From positions 17,229 through 81,228 of the forward strand of contig JAYEVE010000644.1 in NCBI GenBank assembly GCA_036346375.1: a DNA stretch of 64,000 nucleotides, given 5' to 3'. Each line of letters begins with the position of its first letter. The stretch's first letter is position 1. The stretch comes from Guadua angustifolia (taxonomy: Eukaryota; Streptophyta; Magnoliopsida; Poales; Poaceae). The position numbers and the translations under genes were made by a program. Below are positions 55,413-64,000 of the stretch, piece by piece. The notes under the pieces are model-generated. The model was not told the origin of the DNA. It was given only the letters and a program-made list of their open reading frames with translations, and ran no database searches.

Positions 55413-55690
55413 CACTACTACAGAAATCATCATCACAGACGGTTCGTAAACGTCATCAGAGACGGTTTTATGAACTGTCAGTAACAATAAGTCTGTGATG
55501 AAGGAGATCATCAGAGATGGTTTTCCACCCGCTCGAATATATATCACGAGTTTCAAATCATATATGATCTAATTTATGAGCGGTTTCAAATCATAACCGT
55601 GATAATGTTTGATACTAACGGTATCAAATCATAACCGGTTTCTAATTTATAAGAAGCGGTTTCAAATAAACCGTCTGTGATGACCTTTTT
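55413..55690 (-). repeat. CACTA terminal and subterminal repeats (3' end)
   Basis: The terminal CACTACTACAGAAAT is followed by ATCATCACAGACGGTTCG, ATCAGAGACGGTTTTATGAA, AAGTCTGTGATG, ATCAGAGATGGTTTTCC and AAACCGTCTGTGATGACC. In En/Spm elements such clustered motifs in both directions are binding sites for the element's own DNA-binding protein. The flanking trinucleotide is ATT (55410-55412). Confidence 0.75.
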
Positions 55691-55694
55691 TTTC

Positions 55695-56369
55695 CCACAC
55701 CCCAGCAGAACCTCCATTATTTATGGTGTTGTTCGAAATTTCCATCAATATTTCTACAACGATATATTTATAAGGCACAACCAGTTATAGATGTTGTAAT
55801 TGAATATCTACACTTCCTATATACATTGGGGCAATAGTTTGTCCGATCAGGATAGACTTAAAATATAAACATTTGTAGCGCTTTTTCTCCCTTCTTATGA
55901 TAATGTTGATGGAACTCGACTAATAAATCAACCAAGACCCGCACGCAGCATGGACGAGGTGGTGGCAACCACGGTCTGCTTGATCGAACCTGACACACTG
56001 GAGTGTGTAATTTGTTTCATGCCATACGAAGTGGCCTTGCGCAGCGTCACCGTCGTGCCACGGTGCAGAGTACCCGGACGACATGCTCTTACGCAGCGTC
56101 ACCGTCGTGCCACGGTGGGAGAACATGGTACTTTGAAAAAATTGTAGATGTACTTGATAGATTACTCTAGGTAGGCTAATTAAAGATTGAACAAATGTGA
56201 TTGCAAGTCGGACAAACTGTTGCCTCAATGTATATAGGAAGTGTAGATATTCAATTACAGCATCTATAACTGGCTGTGTCTCGTAAATATTGATGCAGGA
56301 ACACCTAAGTAGATGGAAATTTCGAACAACAAACCATAAATAATGGAGGTTCTGCTGAGGGTGTAGGAA
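55695..56369. repeat. Inverted duplication flanking a ~350-bp insert inside the CACTA 3' region
   Basis: The arm at 55695-55843 (CAGCAGAACCTCCATTATTT ... TCTACACTTCCTATATACAT) recurs inverted at 56209-56369. Arms match closely apart from a 16-17 base insertion (CTTAGGTGTTCCTGCA region) in the right arm. The space between (55850-56205) holds different sequence with a small plus-strand ORF. Confidence 0.8.
55950..56147 (+). pseudogene. Possible captured fragment with C-x2-C motif (RING/SINA-like start), uncertain
   Basis: The 65-codon frame reads MDEVVATTVCLIEPDTLECV and ICFMPYEVALRSVTVVPRC. The LECxICFxP phrase resembles the start of SINA/RING-type zinc fingers of plant E3 ligases (LECxVCxxP). 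The remaining cysteines and histidine are absent because the frame runs into a 52-base repeated phrase (GCAGCGTCACCGTCGTGCCA at about 56041 and 56093). It is opposite in strand to the element's genes and lies between inverted arms, as captured host fragments may. The homology is suggestive only. Confidence 0.3.
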
Positions 56370-56549
56370 AAACATCTAGTTCCAAAAAGCAAGACATTGT
56401 TAAGTTGTTGCATATATTCAAGATGAGGAAATATGTATTAAGGACAATATCATGTGACAATACAATGAATCGTACAAACAAGAATAACCATGAGTTTTTG
56501 ACATATTTTTCGAATGAATACCATTTGATAATTGTACAACTCCAGAAGT

Positions 56550-57380
56550 TATCAGGCTGCGTGGAACGCGCCTTTTTTATTTATTACTTCGGCGAGCAGG
56601 AAGTAACAAACTCTCCCTCTAATGTGGCTCAAATGGTTCTCAGTCAACGCAGTTTTAACCGTACTGCTATTTTTTTTATCGATGATGGTTTGCATGTTGT
56701 AGCAAATATAAAATCCACATAGGTTATTTCCCTGACCTTGCTGGTGGCACTGCAAATAAAACCTACGGTTAGTTCTAGAGTCACTATTACGGGGTTTGAT
56801 ATAGGATTATTGTGTATAGCGGATACCGGAAAGTTGAAATCATGCTGTAGTTTAGTCCAATCCTTCAACTTTTTGAATGCTCTACAAGATTGCAAAAGGT
56901 TAGCCTAAGCCATTCCAATAGCAATATAAACCTGGAACAACTTACACGACCATATACGTTATGTACAGAGGAAACGTGATTACCTGCTGAGTAATTTTGC
57001 GATAGGTACCAAGTCGTGGTTTCCGCCACGTAAGGAATCAAGGTACTTAACCCGGCTTGTGGTGGTTCAATTACAATTAGAACCCGTGAAACCTACAGGT
57101 ATATCACAATAGACAATGAGAAACGAGTTGTGTGCAGTCTGAGACTAAAGTATAGCATGTGGTAGCACTTACCACAGGTTATGGGGTATAAGTATGAATT
57201 CTTTATCTTTTGTGCTAGCAATGCCTCATCACGTATTTCGACCATGTTTATATCATCATCCATTGTTTGCTTTGAGACTATATGTGGGTCGAGGAAACCG
57301 ATCGATAGTTTCTTACGTGTCGCTTCAAGTTGCATGTATCTATATATACAAAGGCGAATTATATATATATTGGAGGACAT
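56550..57380 (-). pseudogene. Ulp1-like cysteine peptidase (C48) part of CACTA ORF2
   Basis: At 57320-57170 the frame reads KKLSIGFLDPHIVSKQTMDD and then ALLAQKIKNSYLYPI, the lead-in to the peptidase core of CACTA ORF2 proteins. Exon-like pieces follow. At about 56752 an acceptor (TTTGCAG) opens CHQQGQGNNLCGFYIC, the Q-x-N-x-x-x-C-G catalytic cysteine box of C48 peptidases, with the Cys codon TGT at 56719-56717. The His and Asp part (56895-57090) is not clearly readable. These peptidase-like domains are common in CACTA elements; their use to the element is not known. Confidence 0.7.
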
Positions 57381-57424
57381 TTATCACTATTAGGCGAATG
57401 TAGACTGTGATAGCACACACTTAC

Positions 57425-58660
57425 AAGGTCCAAACATCTTATGAGTGCGAGGCGTCGAGGTTGTAGAGATGGAACAAATCCGAGAAAATCGAGTGAAGAA
57501 GCCCCCATTGAGTCGTTGAATAGATGTTCATACTTGAACTTAACGCCGATACTTGTTGTGCGTTCACGCTCTGGCTTTCCGGCTTGTTGGGTGTACCAAT
57601 TATGCAATTGTTGGCAAGATATACCAAGTGAAGTTCGCTGCCTTTTCGTTAGTAAGGGCTCTCCTAGCTTGTATTGTTTAGCCAATTCAGCAGATGGATA
57701 GTCGATTTGTTCTTGCCTTTCTTTCTTCTGTTTGTCCTTGCCTTTCTTTGTTTTGTATGAACCCTTCACGAGAGAGGAATGGGCAGGAAAGAGGTCAACA
57801 TTATGTACATCAAGTGGAGTCTGCTCTATGACTGCTGATTTGGTAGCCAACTGATCAGACGATACAATAGGCGAATCAGATCGTTGCGGTTGTTGCATGA
57901 CAGAAGGGACGACCAGGGAGATGTCGCTGCTAGGCCATTGGATGAATGTGCCAATGGCATCCCCAAGTTTCACGATCTTGTCGTTTGGCGGCTTCTGTAG
58001 ATCGACAATCTTGAAACTATCAAATACCCCGTCCACATTGACCTTGGTGAAACCCGGCGCTATCATGGTACCGTGCACCATGGTCCCCTTAGTGGATGGA
58101 TACGCCATGCCCCAAGCAGCCGTAAGAGGAACGGTGCCATTGTTAATTCTCACTTGGAGATTGCACCGCGTGGCCACCTTAATGTCACATCTGAGGATAA
58201 GTCCGCTATGTTCATCTATGTCACTTGGAGGAGCGGATGCACAGCTGCTCTTCACGGCGATGGCAATGACTTGCGGACATACTTCTAGGGCTTGTACAAG
58301 ATTTCTTTCTTGATTGTTGAGCCTTTCCTCGAGGATTCTTATCCTTTCATAAAATTTTTCTCTCAGTTCTCCCCTCAACTCTTCTCTCAACTCTCCTCTC
58401 AACTCTCCTCTCAACTTGTCCTCCAAATTCTTTATAAGATTTGACTCGCGCTCGGCTTTAGTTCTCTTCTTACTTCGGTATTTGTAGAAGTCGTCTGGGA
58501 ATCCAGTTTTCCATGGAACAAAAACCCCTTTGCCTCTTGTACGACCAGGGTGTTCCTTGTTTCCCAAGGCCATGGACAGTGCATCTTTCTCCCTGTCTGG
58601 GAAAAAAGAGCCATCGCTCGATTGTGTACTCAACGCTACCTGCAAGATTCGGACAAGTTA
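57425..58660 (-). pseudogene. CACTA ORF2, middle exon: Transposase_24 end, coiled coil, DUF8039
   Basis: The open frame reads DREKDALSMALGNKEHPGRT, RGKGVFVPWKTGFP, then a basic stretch (YRSKKRTKAERES). Next is a repeated coil (LRGELRGELREELRGELREK) and a DUF8039-like block: IKVATRCNLQVRINNGTVPL, AWGMAYPSTKGTMVHGTMIA, VKLGDAIGTFIQWPSSDI. Later text (KQYKLGEPLLTKRQRTSLGI, CQQLHNWY) leads to the Ulp1-like part. This exon alone is intact for over 400 codons. The family pattern is that of ORF2 proteins of grass CACTA elements, thought to act as DNA-binding accessory factors. Confidence 0.75.
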
Positions 58661-58674
58661 TTTCACTTATGAAG

Positions 58675-59427
58675 TCATGGACTAATTACGTAAAATTGGT
58701 AGTTCGATTTATATATTACCAGGCGTTGGCAGACTTCCTCGTCCGCGGGGTTTACAAAGGAGACGGTTGCGGAGGACGTGGCAGCTGACCTCGCTCTTAG
58801 CCAGTCTCTGGCACGTTGATCTGTGATCGATGCAAATGGCGAGATACCCTCCTCGTCCTCCCTATCCCATTGCGCTCTCTTCCCCGCGTAGCCAGCAGTG
58901 CCGAGTCTGTGGGGGTGAGTGTTCCTTGCCTGCAAGGCCTTGTTTGCTTCACTTTGGCCGCAATTAAATGCCTCGTCTTCATCTCAACAAAAGCGCCACC
59001 ACGTGTCCTCATCAATGAACCCATACTTAGAGTATGGATCTATATTCTTCTTGACGTAGTCTACGAAAAGAGTATGCTTGAAGGTCTTCCATGCCTTTCC
59101 TGCCACTAGCGGTGCATACCGTCACACTAGGGGCGGATTCTTACGGAATGTCGAGCGATGAAAGAATTTCCGTCGACAAGGCATTGCGAGCCTCAACGAT
59201 CAATAACCTCCGGGAAGATAGCGTGATCGGAACCCGTTCGTGCTACTATCCGCACATACTCAAATGCATTATTTGCCTTTTTTGGCTTTCTAGGGCCCCA
59301 TCCTTTGGATCGATCTCGTAATGGTATATCGATGCATTGGCCTTTTGTTTGGTCCTCTTGCGTAGCGGGTCGATTCTACTTTTGAGGGCACATCATGTCC
59401 TTGAGACGATGGATTAGAGGACGACAT
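58675..59427 (-). pseudogene. CACTA ORF2, N-terminal exons (Ptta/En/Spm Transposase_24)
   Basis: The likely start is the ATG at 59427-59425 (MSSSNPSSQGHDVPSK), continuing VESTRYARGPNKRPMHRYTI and VRIVARTGSDHAIFPEVID before a frame break near 59190. KHTLFVDYVKKNIDPYSKYG and FIDEDTWW follow near 59060. Then, at 58930-58720, NTHPHRLGTAGYAGKRAQWD, ITDQRARDWLRARSA and VSFVNPADEEVCQRLV. This is the plant En/Spm Transposase_24 pattern (HxLGSxGYxGKxxxW ... RSxxWxLART...). A splice or frameshift separates it from the next exon. Confidence 0.7.
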
Positions 59428-59512
59428 CTTCTTTATAAGTTAAAATAGTTTGGGCGAACTAAAAGAGAAGAACAAATAAAATCAAATTAGAGTGAATAAG
59501 TTTGTGGATACC

Positions 59513-59610
59513 ATGGCTTGTTATTAGCCTTTTAAAAGAACTAGCCTAAATGGCTTGTTATTAGCCTTTTAAAAGAATTAGCCTAAATGGCTTGTTATTA
59601 ACCTTTTAGC
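59513..59610. repeat. 37-bp tandem repeat, three units
   Basis: ATGGCTTGTTATTAGCCTTT begins units at 59513, 59550 and 59587, exactly 37 bases apart. The third is partial (ATTAACCTTTTAGC). Confidence 0.85.
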
Positions 59611-59620
59611 AAAAGAAGCG

Positions 59621-60122
59621 AACTAGGAGGTTGCCGAACTTAATAAAAATTTCGGCATCACCTCCCCTAAAACTAGGACATCCACACAGCAGACAAGCAG
59701 AAATAAGTGCGAGTATAAGAGCAAGACTTTGTTTATTATTCCTCTTAAGCATATATATGATAATACATAATTCACACACAAGAGGTATGACATAAACAAG
59801 ATAACACAAAGGACTAGCTTATAAGCAACTTTGCTCTCAGATTATCTAAATTGATGAGTTGCTCTTAAAGAACCCTCCAACATCAATTTCAACAATATAT
59901 CACAGGGTATACAAATCTGACATTAGTGAATCTCGCAATTCAAAGACCTTTGGTTAAGAAAATTGATTCACTAGAACTCAACTATGGACTATGAAAAGCT
60001 ACTGAACAGCAGGACAAGCGAACTAGGAGGTTGCCGAACTTAATAAAAATTTTGGCAGCACCTCCCCTAAAACTAGGACATCCACATAGCACACAAGCAG
60101 AAATAAGTGCGAGTATAAGAGC
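59621..60122. repeat. Direct repeat pair of ~104 bp, 399 bases apart
   Basis: GAACTAGGAGGTTGCCGAAC ... GTGCGAGTATAAGAGC at 59621-59722 recurs at 60020-60121 with about four substitutions (TTTCGGCATC / TTTTGGCAGC; ACACAGCAGA / ACATAGCACA). It lies upstream of ORF2's start on the minus strand, within what looks like its first intron. Confidence 0.8.
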
Positions 60123-60469
60123 TGAATCACAGACATGGATAGCATATCACATATCTGAAGTTAATCTTGACCAAGTTGAATTCTAGACACAATGATCTAA
60201 ACAGTGCTGAATCACGAATGAACTCACTAACTAGCGAGATCAATATAGCCTCATTTAATTGAATAATCATCGGCGGCAGTAGTAGAACAAAATCGAGCCT
60301 CCAGATCGAGAAACGGCCTCTAGCTCGATGGCTAGTCCCCGAAATACTCGATCGGTTCATGATACTCATAGAGCAAATACCAATCACCCCGACCAATAGA
60401 AAGAAAGAAAGATCGCAAAGACACTTACACCGTAACAAAGACCGCATTGCATTAGGAAGAGAGGCGAGC

Positions 60470-60770
60470 ACGACGATGGGGAGCACGTCGCTGCGGGGGA
60501 GGTCAACGGCCATGGGGGAGGTCACCGAGGGGGAGGACACCGAGGGGGAGCACGTCATTGCGGGGGAGGACGACGATGGGGGAGGTCACCGAGGGGGAGG
60601 ACGCCGAGGGGGAGCACGTCGCTGCAGGGGAGGATGACGATGGGGAGCACGTCGATGCCGGGGAGGACGCCGAAGGGGAGGACGCCGAGGGGGAGGACGC
60701 CGGGAGGGGGAGGCCACCGAGGAAGCACGTACGCCGAGGGGGAGGCCGCTGCAGGAGACAAAATGTCACA
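60470..60770. repeat. Minisatellite GAGGACGCCGAGGGG in the ORF2 leader
   Basis: Units of 15-18 bases such as GAGGACGCCGAGGGG, GAGGTCACCGAGGGG, GAGCACGTCGCTGC and GAGGACGACGATGGG repeat about 18 times. On the minus strand it is CTCC-rich and lies between a TATA-like TATATATCTCC (about 60816-60826) and an exon-end-like GGTGTAAG (60430). It is open in most frames, so ORFs here are composition artefacts. It may be the 5' untranslated exon of ORF2. Confidence 0.75.
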
Positions 60771-60837
60771 AAGGGTTAGGGTTTGGCGCGCTGTGAATGA
60801 GGCCTGCGCGCGGGAGATATATATAGGAAAGCACATC

Positions 60838-61140
60838 ACGAGCGGTTCTAAAAGATAGCGATGCAGGATGTATTATCACTGAGCGGTTCTAAAAGACAGC
60901 GATGCGTGATGTATTATCACAGACGGTTCTATAACATAACCGTCTGTGATGTTAATATATCACGGACGGTTATATAATAGAACCGTCTGTGATATTGAGA
61001 TATCACGGACGGTTATATAATAGAACCGTCTGTGATCTTAAAATGTCTGTGATCTTAAAATATCACAGACGGTTACGTAACATAACCGTCTGTGATAAAT
61101 AACATCACAGACTGTTATGTTAAAGAACCGTCATGATATA
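60838..61140. repeat. Internal array of subterminal-type palindromes (ATCACAGACGGTT...AACCGTCTGTGAT)
   Basis: Five 35-base palindromes of the form ATCAC(A/G)GACGGTT-(8-9 bases)-AACCGTCTGTGAT lie at about 60918-61140, preceded by two 41-base direct repeats (ATCACTGAGCGGTTCTAAAA type). The motif is the same as beside the CACTACTAC terminus at 55413. No CACTA terminus lies next to this array. Confidence 0.85.
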
Positions 61141-61689
61141 TCTTGTTCATCGACATTCACTTGTCTATTGATTCGATCGACTCTTATGCATGCCACTTTG
61201 TTGTATCTTACGGGAAAGTTGTCTTTAACAGAATATAGACTGTACTGTGGTTGAAGTGGAGATTCTAATCCTCAATTCAAACCCTAAAATCTGAGAGCAA
61301 TCACATACAACTATTTCCATATTGTTGCCAAAGTAGACATGATTATATTCTTGTTTGCCATAGTCTACATAATTTATTTCTTCTCATCAATTATGTCTGA
61401 ATGGCCATCTTTGAATCATGTATTTGGAATCATATTGATATTAAGGAATAAATACTTGCTCTTATACTTGCATCTTTTCCATCAATCCAGATGCTTCACA
61501 AGCTACTTACAAAGATCATCACAATCCTACATACATAATTCAGATGCTTTACAAGCTACTTACAAAGATCAGCACAATCATATGTACAAAGCATGATAGG
61601 TCGTATCATCTTTACAATAGCATTAATGTAATATTATTACACATGAAAATTAGTAAACATGATGACAATGCACCCTTCTCATAACTACG
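61141..61689. other. Spacer between the palindrome array and TNP2
   Basis: AT-rich, no ORF of note. A 42-base direct repeat (CAGATGCTT(C/T)ACAAGCTACT followed by TACAAAGATCA) occurs at 61489 and 61550. On the minus strand it is downstream of the transposase stop. Confidence 0.45.
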
Positions 61690-64000
61690 CCATCTTTTGT
61701 ATGAAAATTAGCCCTTCATGATGATCGACACGTGTGTAGCTTGCTTCCTCATGTTGTTCTTCTGGGACCAGGATGTCATTTCCGATAGGTGGCAACTCAT
61801 CAAATTGATTGTACTCTTCCTCATCTACTACATTCTCAACTCCGACAATTCTCATTTTTCCCTGAAGAACTACGTGGCGCTTCTTGTTGGACCGAATTGG
61901 TTACATAGAAGACTTGAACAACTTGGTTAGCGAGTACGAATGGTTCATCTTGGTATCCGACACGTTCGAGGTCCACAGTAGTGATGCCATTCTTGTCAAC
62001 CTTCACATACTAGAGGTGGACCCAATGGCACCGAAATAGGGGAATCTTGAAAAGTACGTAGTCGAGCTCCCATATCTCCTCTATGAATCCATAGTAGCTA
62101 GGAGCTCCCCGTCAACCCAGCGGTATTATTGAATGCATCTATACGGACACCGCTGTTCTGGTTTGTGCTCTTCATATCCTGATCTCTCGTGTAAAATGTG
62201 TACCCATTTAAGTCATATCCTTTCCATGTGACAACTGTAAAAGTTGGTCCTTTTGCCAACCATGTCGTGTCATCCGACGAGCTCCCAAATGATAGGTCGC
62301 TCCTTCAACCATTTGTTGAATCGAAGGTTATCTTTGTCTCGTGATCCAAGGCTCTGCCAGTCTTTGGATTCTCTTGCCTTAGCCATTGCTTGTGCTCGGC
62401 GATATAGGCGGACACTACTGACCATGTGTTGCAAAACCGTGAAATGGGCTCGAGCATACGTAATCGAATCAAGCGTGATTGCTTTCCTTCCGATGGTCCC
62501 GATACCTGGAGCCTCCTCCAGATCAAGGCACACCTATCGGTTCGACTGGGCCATGTAATCGGACGAGAACTCGGCGGCCTCTTCTGTTGCATAACCTTCG
62601 ACAATGCTACCCTCCGGACGAGATCGATTCCGTCGTAAGACTTGAGAATTCCCATGTACCTCTCGAGCGGGTACATGCTACGAGGAACAACGGCCCGCAT
62701 ATCTTTATCTTTGTCACAAGGTGAACAATGAGATGGACCATGATATCGAAAAATGATGGAGGAAATACATCTCAAGATTACATAGAGTCATCACCACCTC
62801 GACTTGCGAGCATCTAGTCCTTCGGGATCGATGACCTTCGGCGATTGTGTTAAAGAAATAACACAGCCTAGTGATTGTCTCTCGGACCTTGACCGCAAAA
62901 TACTTCTAATTGCGGCGATAGGACCATCTGTGTCATCGGCACATGACAATCATGAGACTTCATGCGGTTAATTTCAAATCTTCCAACGAAACAAGTCTCT
63001 TCATGTTGGAGGAGTAACAGGACGGAACTTTCACACCATGCAAGCAGCCGCACGATTCAGTTCTTCGGCCTTTGACAGAGTATAACAAGCGGGTTCCAAA
63101 TGCGTCGGCCTTTATCGGTCTCTTTCGGTGCTAACTCGGGTCTTATGCCCATATCGACCAAGTCAAGCCGTGCGTTGATACCATCCTTTGTTTTACCCTT
63201 AATGTTGAGTAAGAGACCAATCACGCCATCACGGACATTCTTCTCACGTGCATGACATCGATGCAAATGGCGAACTTCTAGGTGCTCAAATAAGGTAGGT
63301 CCCGAATATTGATCTCTTCTTCCACATGCTCTTTTCACGGGTACTTGATTTACGTCCCTTTCCATACGCAACATCAAATCCTTAACAATGTCATGAACAT
63401 CTCTCCGCTCAAACGCCTTGGAGCTGAACCATTTCGTTCCTTCCGTCGAAAAGTTGCTTCATCTTGCGATATGGATGATTCCTCGAAGGAACCTACGGTG
63501 GCGCATGTACACAGTTTTATGGGAGTGATTCACCATAAACTCTCGGTATCATCTAAGCGGTGAGTGCAGGCTTTGGTTCCTTTTGTACTCTGCCCGACGA
63601 GGTTAGCAAGAGCAGGTAATCATTTATGGTGCGAGAACAACAAGCGATTGCAAAGTAAAGTTCTCTCGTTTATCGCATCCCATGCACGTGTACCCGGTAA
63701 CCCACAGTTGTTTTAGATCTTCCACCAATGGAGCTAGGTACACATCAATATCGTTCCTGTGTTGTTTCGGTCCTTGGATAAGCACAAACAACAAAATGTA
63801 CTTCCGCTTCATACACAACCAAGGAGGAAGGTTGTAGATCTGATTCTGGCCAAGTGCTATCTTGGTTGCTCATGTTACCGAAAGGATTCATTCCATCTAT
63901 ACTCAATCCAAACCTTATATTTCTCGGATCCGCACCGAATTCTTGAAAGCTCTGTCGATGTTTCTCCATTGGATAGAATCGTGAGGTGCCTTAGCATTCC
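61690..64000 (-). pseudogene. TNP2-like CACTA transposase (ORF1), 5' end beyond the window
   Basis: Blocks on the minus strand, 5' to 3': DPRNIRFGLSIDGMNPFGNM (near 63920); LCMKRKYILLFVLIQGPKQH and DIDVYLAPLVEDLKQLW (63815-63710); EHLEVRHLHRCHAREKNVRD and NIKGKTKDGINARLDLVDMG, then IRPELAP (63290-63130); MKSHDCHVPMTQM (near 62960); MYPLERYMGILKSY (near 62650), YIAEHKQWLRQENP (near 62390). Finally a DUF4216-like part: YYGFIEEIWELDYVLFKIPL and VDLERVGYQDEPFVLANQVV, at about 62095-61915. This is the order Transposase_21, DUF4218, DUF4216 of grass TNP2 proteins. Frameshifts between blocks (for example near 63830) suggest it is inactive. The N-terminal part is off the edge. Confidence 0.8.

Larger units (their letters stand above)
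55413..64000 (-). mobile_element. CACTA (En/Spm) DNA transposon, runs off the right edge
   Basis: The left border is CACTACTACAGAAATCATCA, the hallmark terminus, followed by subterminal copies of ATCACAGACGGTT and variants to about 55690. The coding parts, all minus strand, are a TNP2-like transposase (64000-61690) and ORF2 with Transposase_24, DUF8039 and Ulp1-like domains (59427-56550). The other terminus is not in the window. An unusual second block of subterminal-type palindromes lies between the two ORFs at 60838-61140, so a nested or fused structure is possible. Frameshifts suggest it is non-autonomous. Confidence 0.8.

Noticed and set aside
60359..60858. Gly/Glu-rich plus-strand ORFs as a gene
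   Set aside because: They read through the GAGGACGCCGAGGGG minisatellite in all frames.
1..64000. tRNA or rRNA genes
   Set aside because: No cloverleaf A/B box pairs or rRNA core phrases were noticed by eye; a dedicated covariance search was not possible here.

Overview
The window looks like a repeat-dense stretch of a grass nuclear genome. Panicoid/andropogonoid is my guess from the transposon families; the sequence does not fix the species. No intact, clearly expressed host gene is visible. The one recognisable host gene is a decayed serotonin N-acetyltransferase (SNAT/NSI, GNAT family) on the minus strand at about 50.06-53.08 kb. Almost everything else is transposable elements nested in one another, plus small non-autonomous elements and minisatellites.

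Layout. 1-4393: 3' end of a Ty3/gypsy element of the Tat lineage, plus orientation, with a minus-strand antisense ORF (Transposase_28-type domain, then a coiled coil) and a 3' LTR. 4394-8700: non-coding DNA with a Stowaway-like MITE, a Tourist-like MITE and a MULE-like element. 8705-10026: a common grass repeat full of TTCGGAnnnTCCGAA-type quasi-palindromes. 10027-25599: a second Tat-lineage gypsy element, plus orientation, with degraded gag-PR-RT-RH-IN. Its RNase H region is interrupted at 14994-20004 by a gag-protease-only LTR element (TR-GAG-like). 25605-29157: AT-rich and then homopolymer-rich sequence with no gene; it may be low-quality consensus. 29158-34238: a degraded Ty1/copia element with a 3' LTR but no visible 5' LTR. 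34623-35412: a MULE-like non-autonomous element. 35518-49660: a 5'-truncated LINE on the minus strand, split by a nearly complete Tat gypsy element (36581-48108, minus orientation, LTRs 685 and 681 bp). That gypsy element carries the same kind of antisense ORF on the plus strand.

50056-53083: the SNAT pseudogene, with two in-frame stops, one frameshift, a foldback element in one intron and a MULE inserted at a splice acceptor. 52441-52637: a Tourist-like MITE inside the same pseudogene interval. 53084-55412: no gene seen. 55413 to the window end: a CACTA (En/Spm) element in minus orientation. It has a terminal CACTACTAC motif, subterminal repeats, ORF2 (Transposase_24/DUF8039/Ulp1-like peptidase) and a TNP2-like transposase (ORF1) running off the right edge. 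An unusual array of subterminal-type palindromes lies between ORF1 and ORF2.

How it fits together: this is a record of successive insertions rather than a set of cooperating genes. Order is readable in three places. The LINE came before the 36.6-48.1 kb gypsy element. The grass repeat came before the 10.0-25.6 kb gypsy element, which came before the TR-GAG insertion. The SNAT copy came before the MULE. I did not find a convincing undescribed biological system. The best leads are the antisense ORFs in two Tat elements, the SNAT decay story, and the internal palindrome array plus the inverted duplication in the CACTA element.
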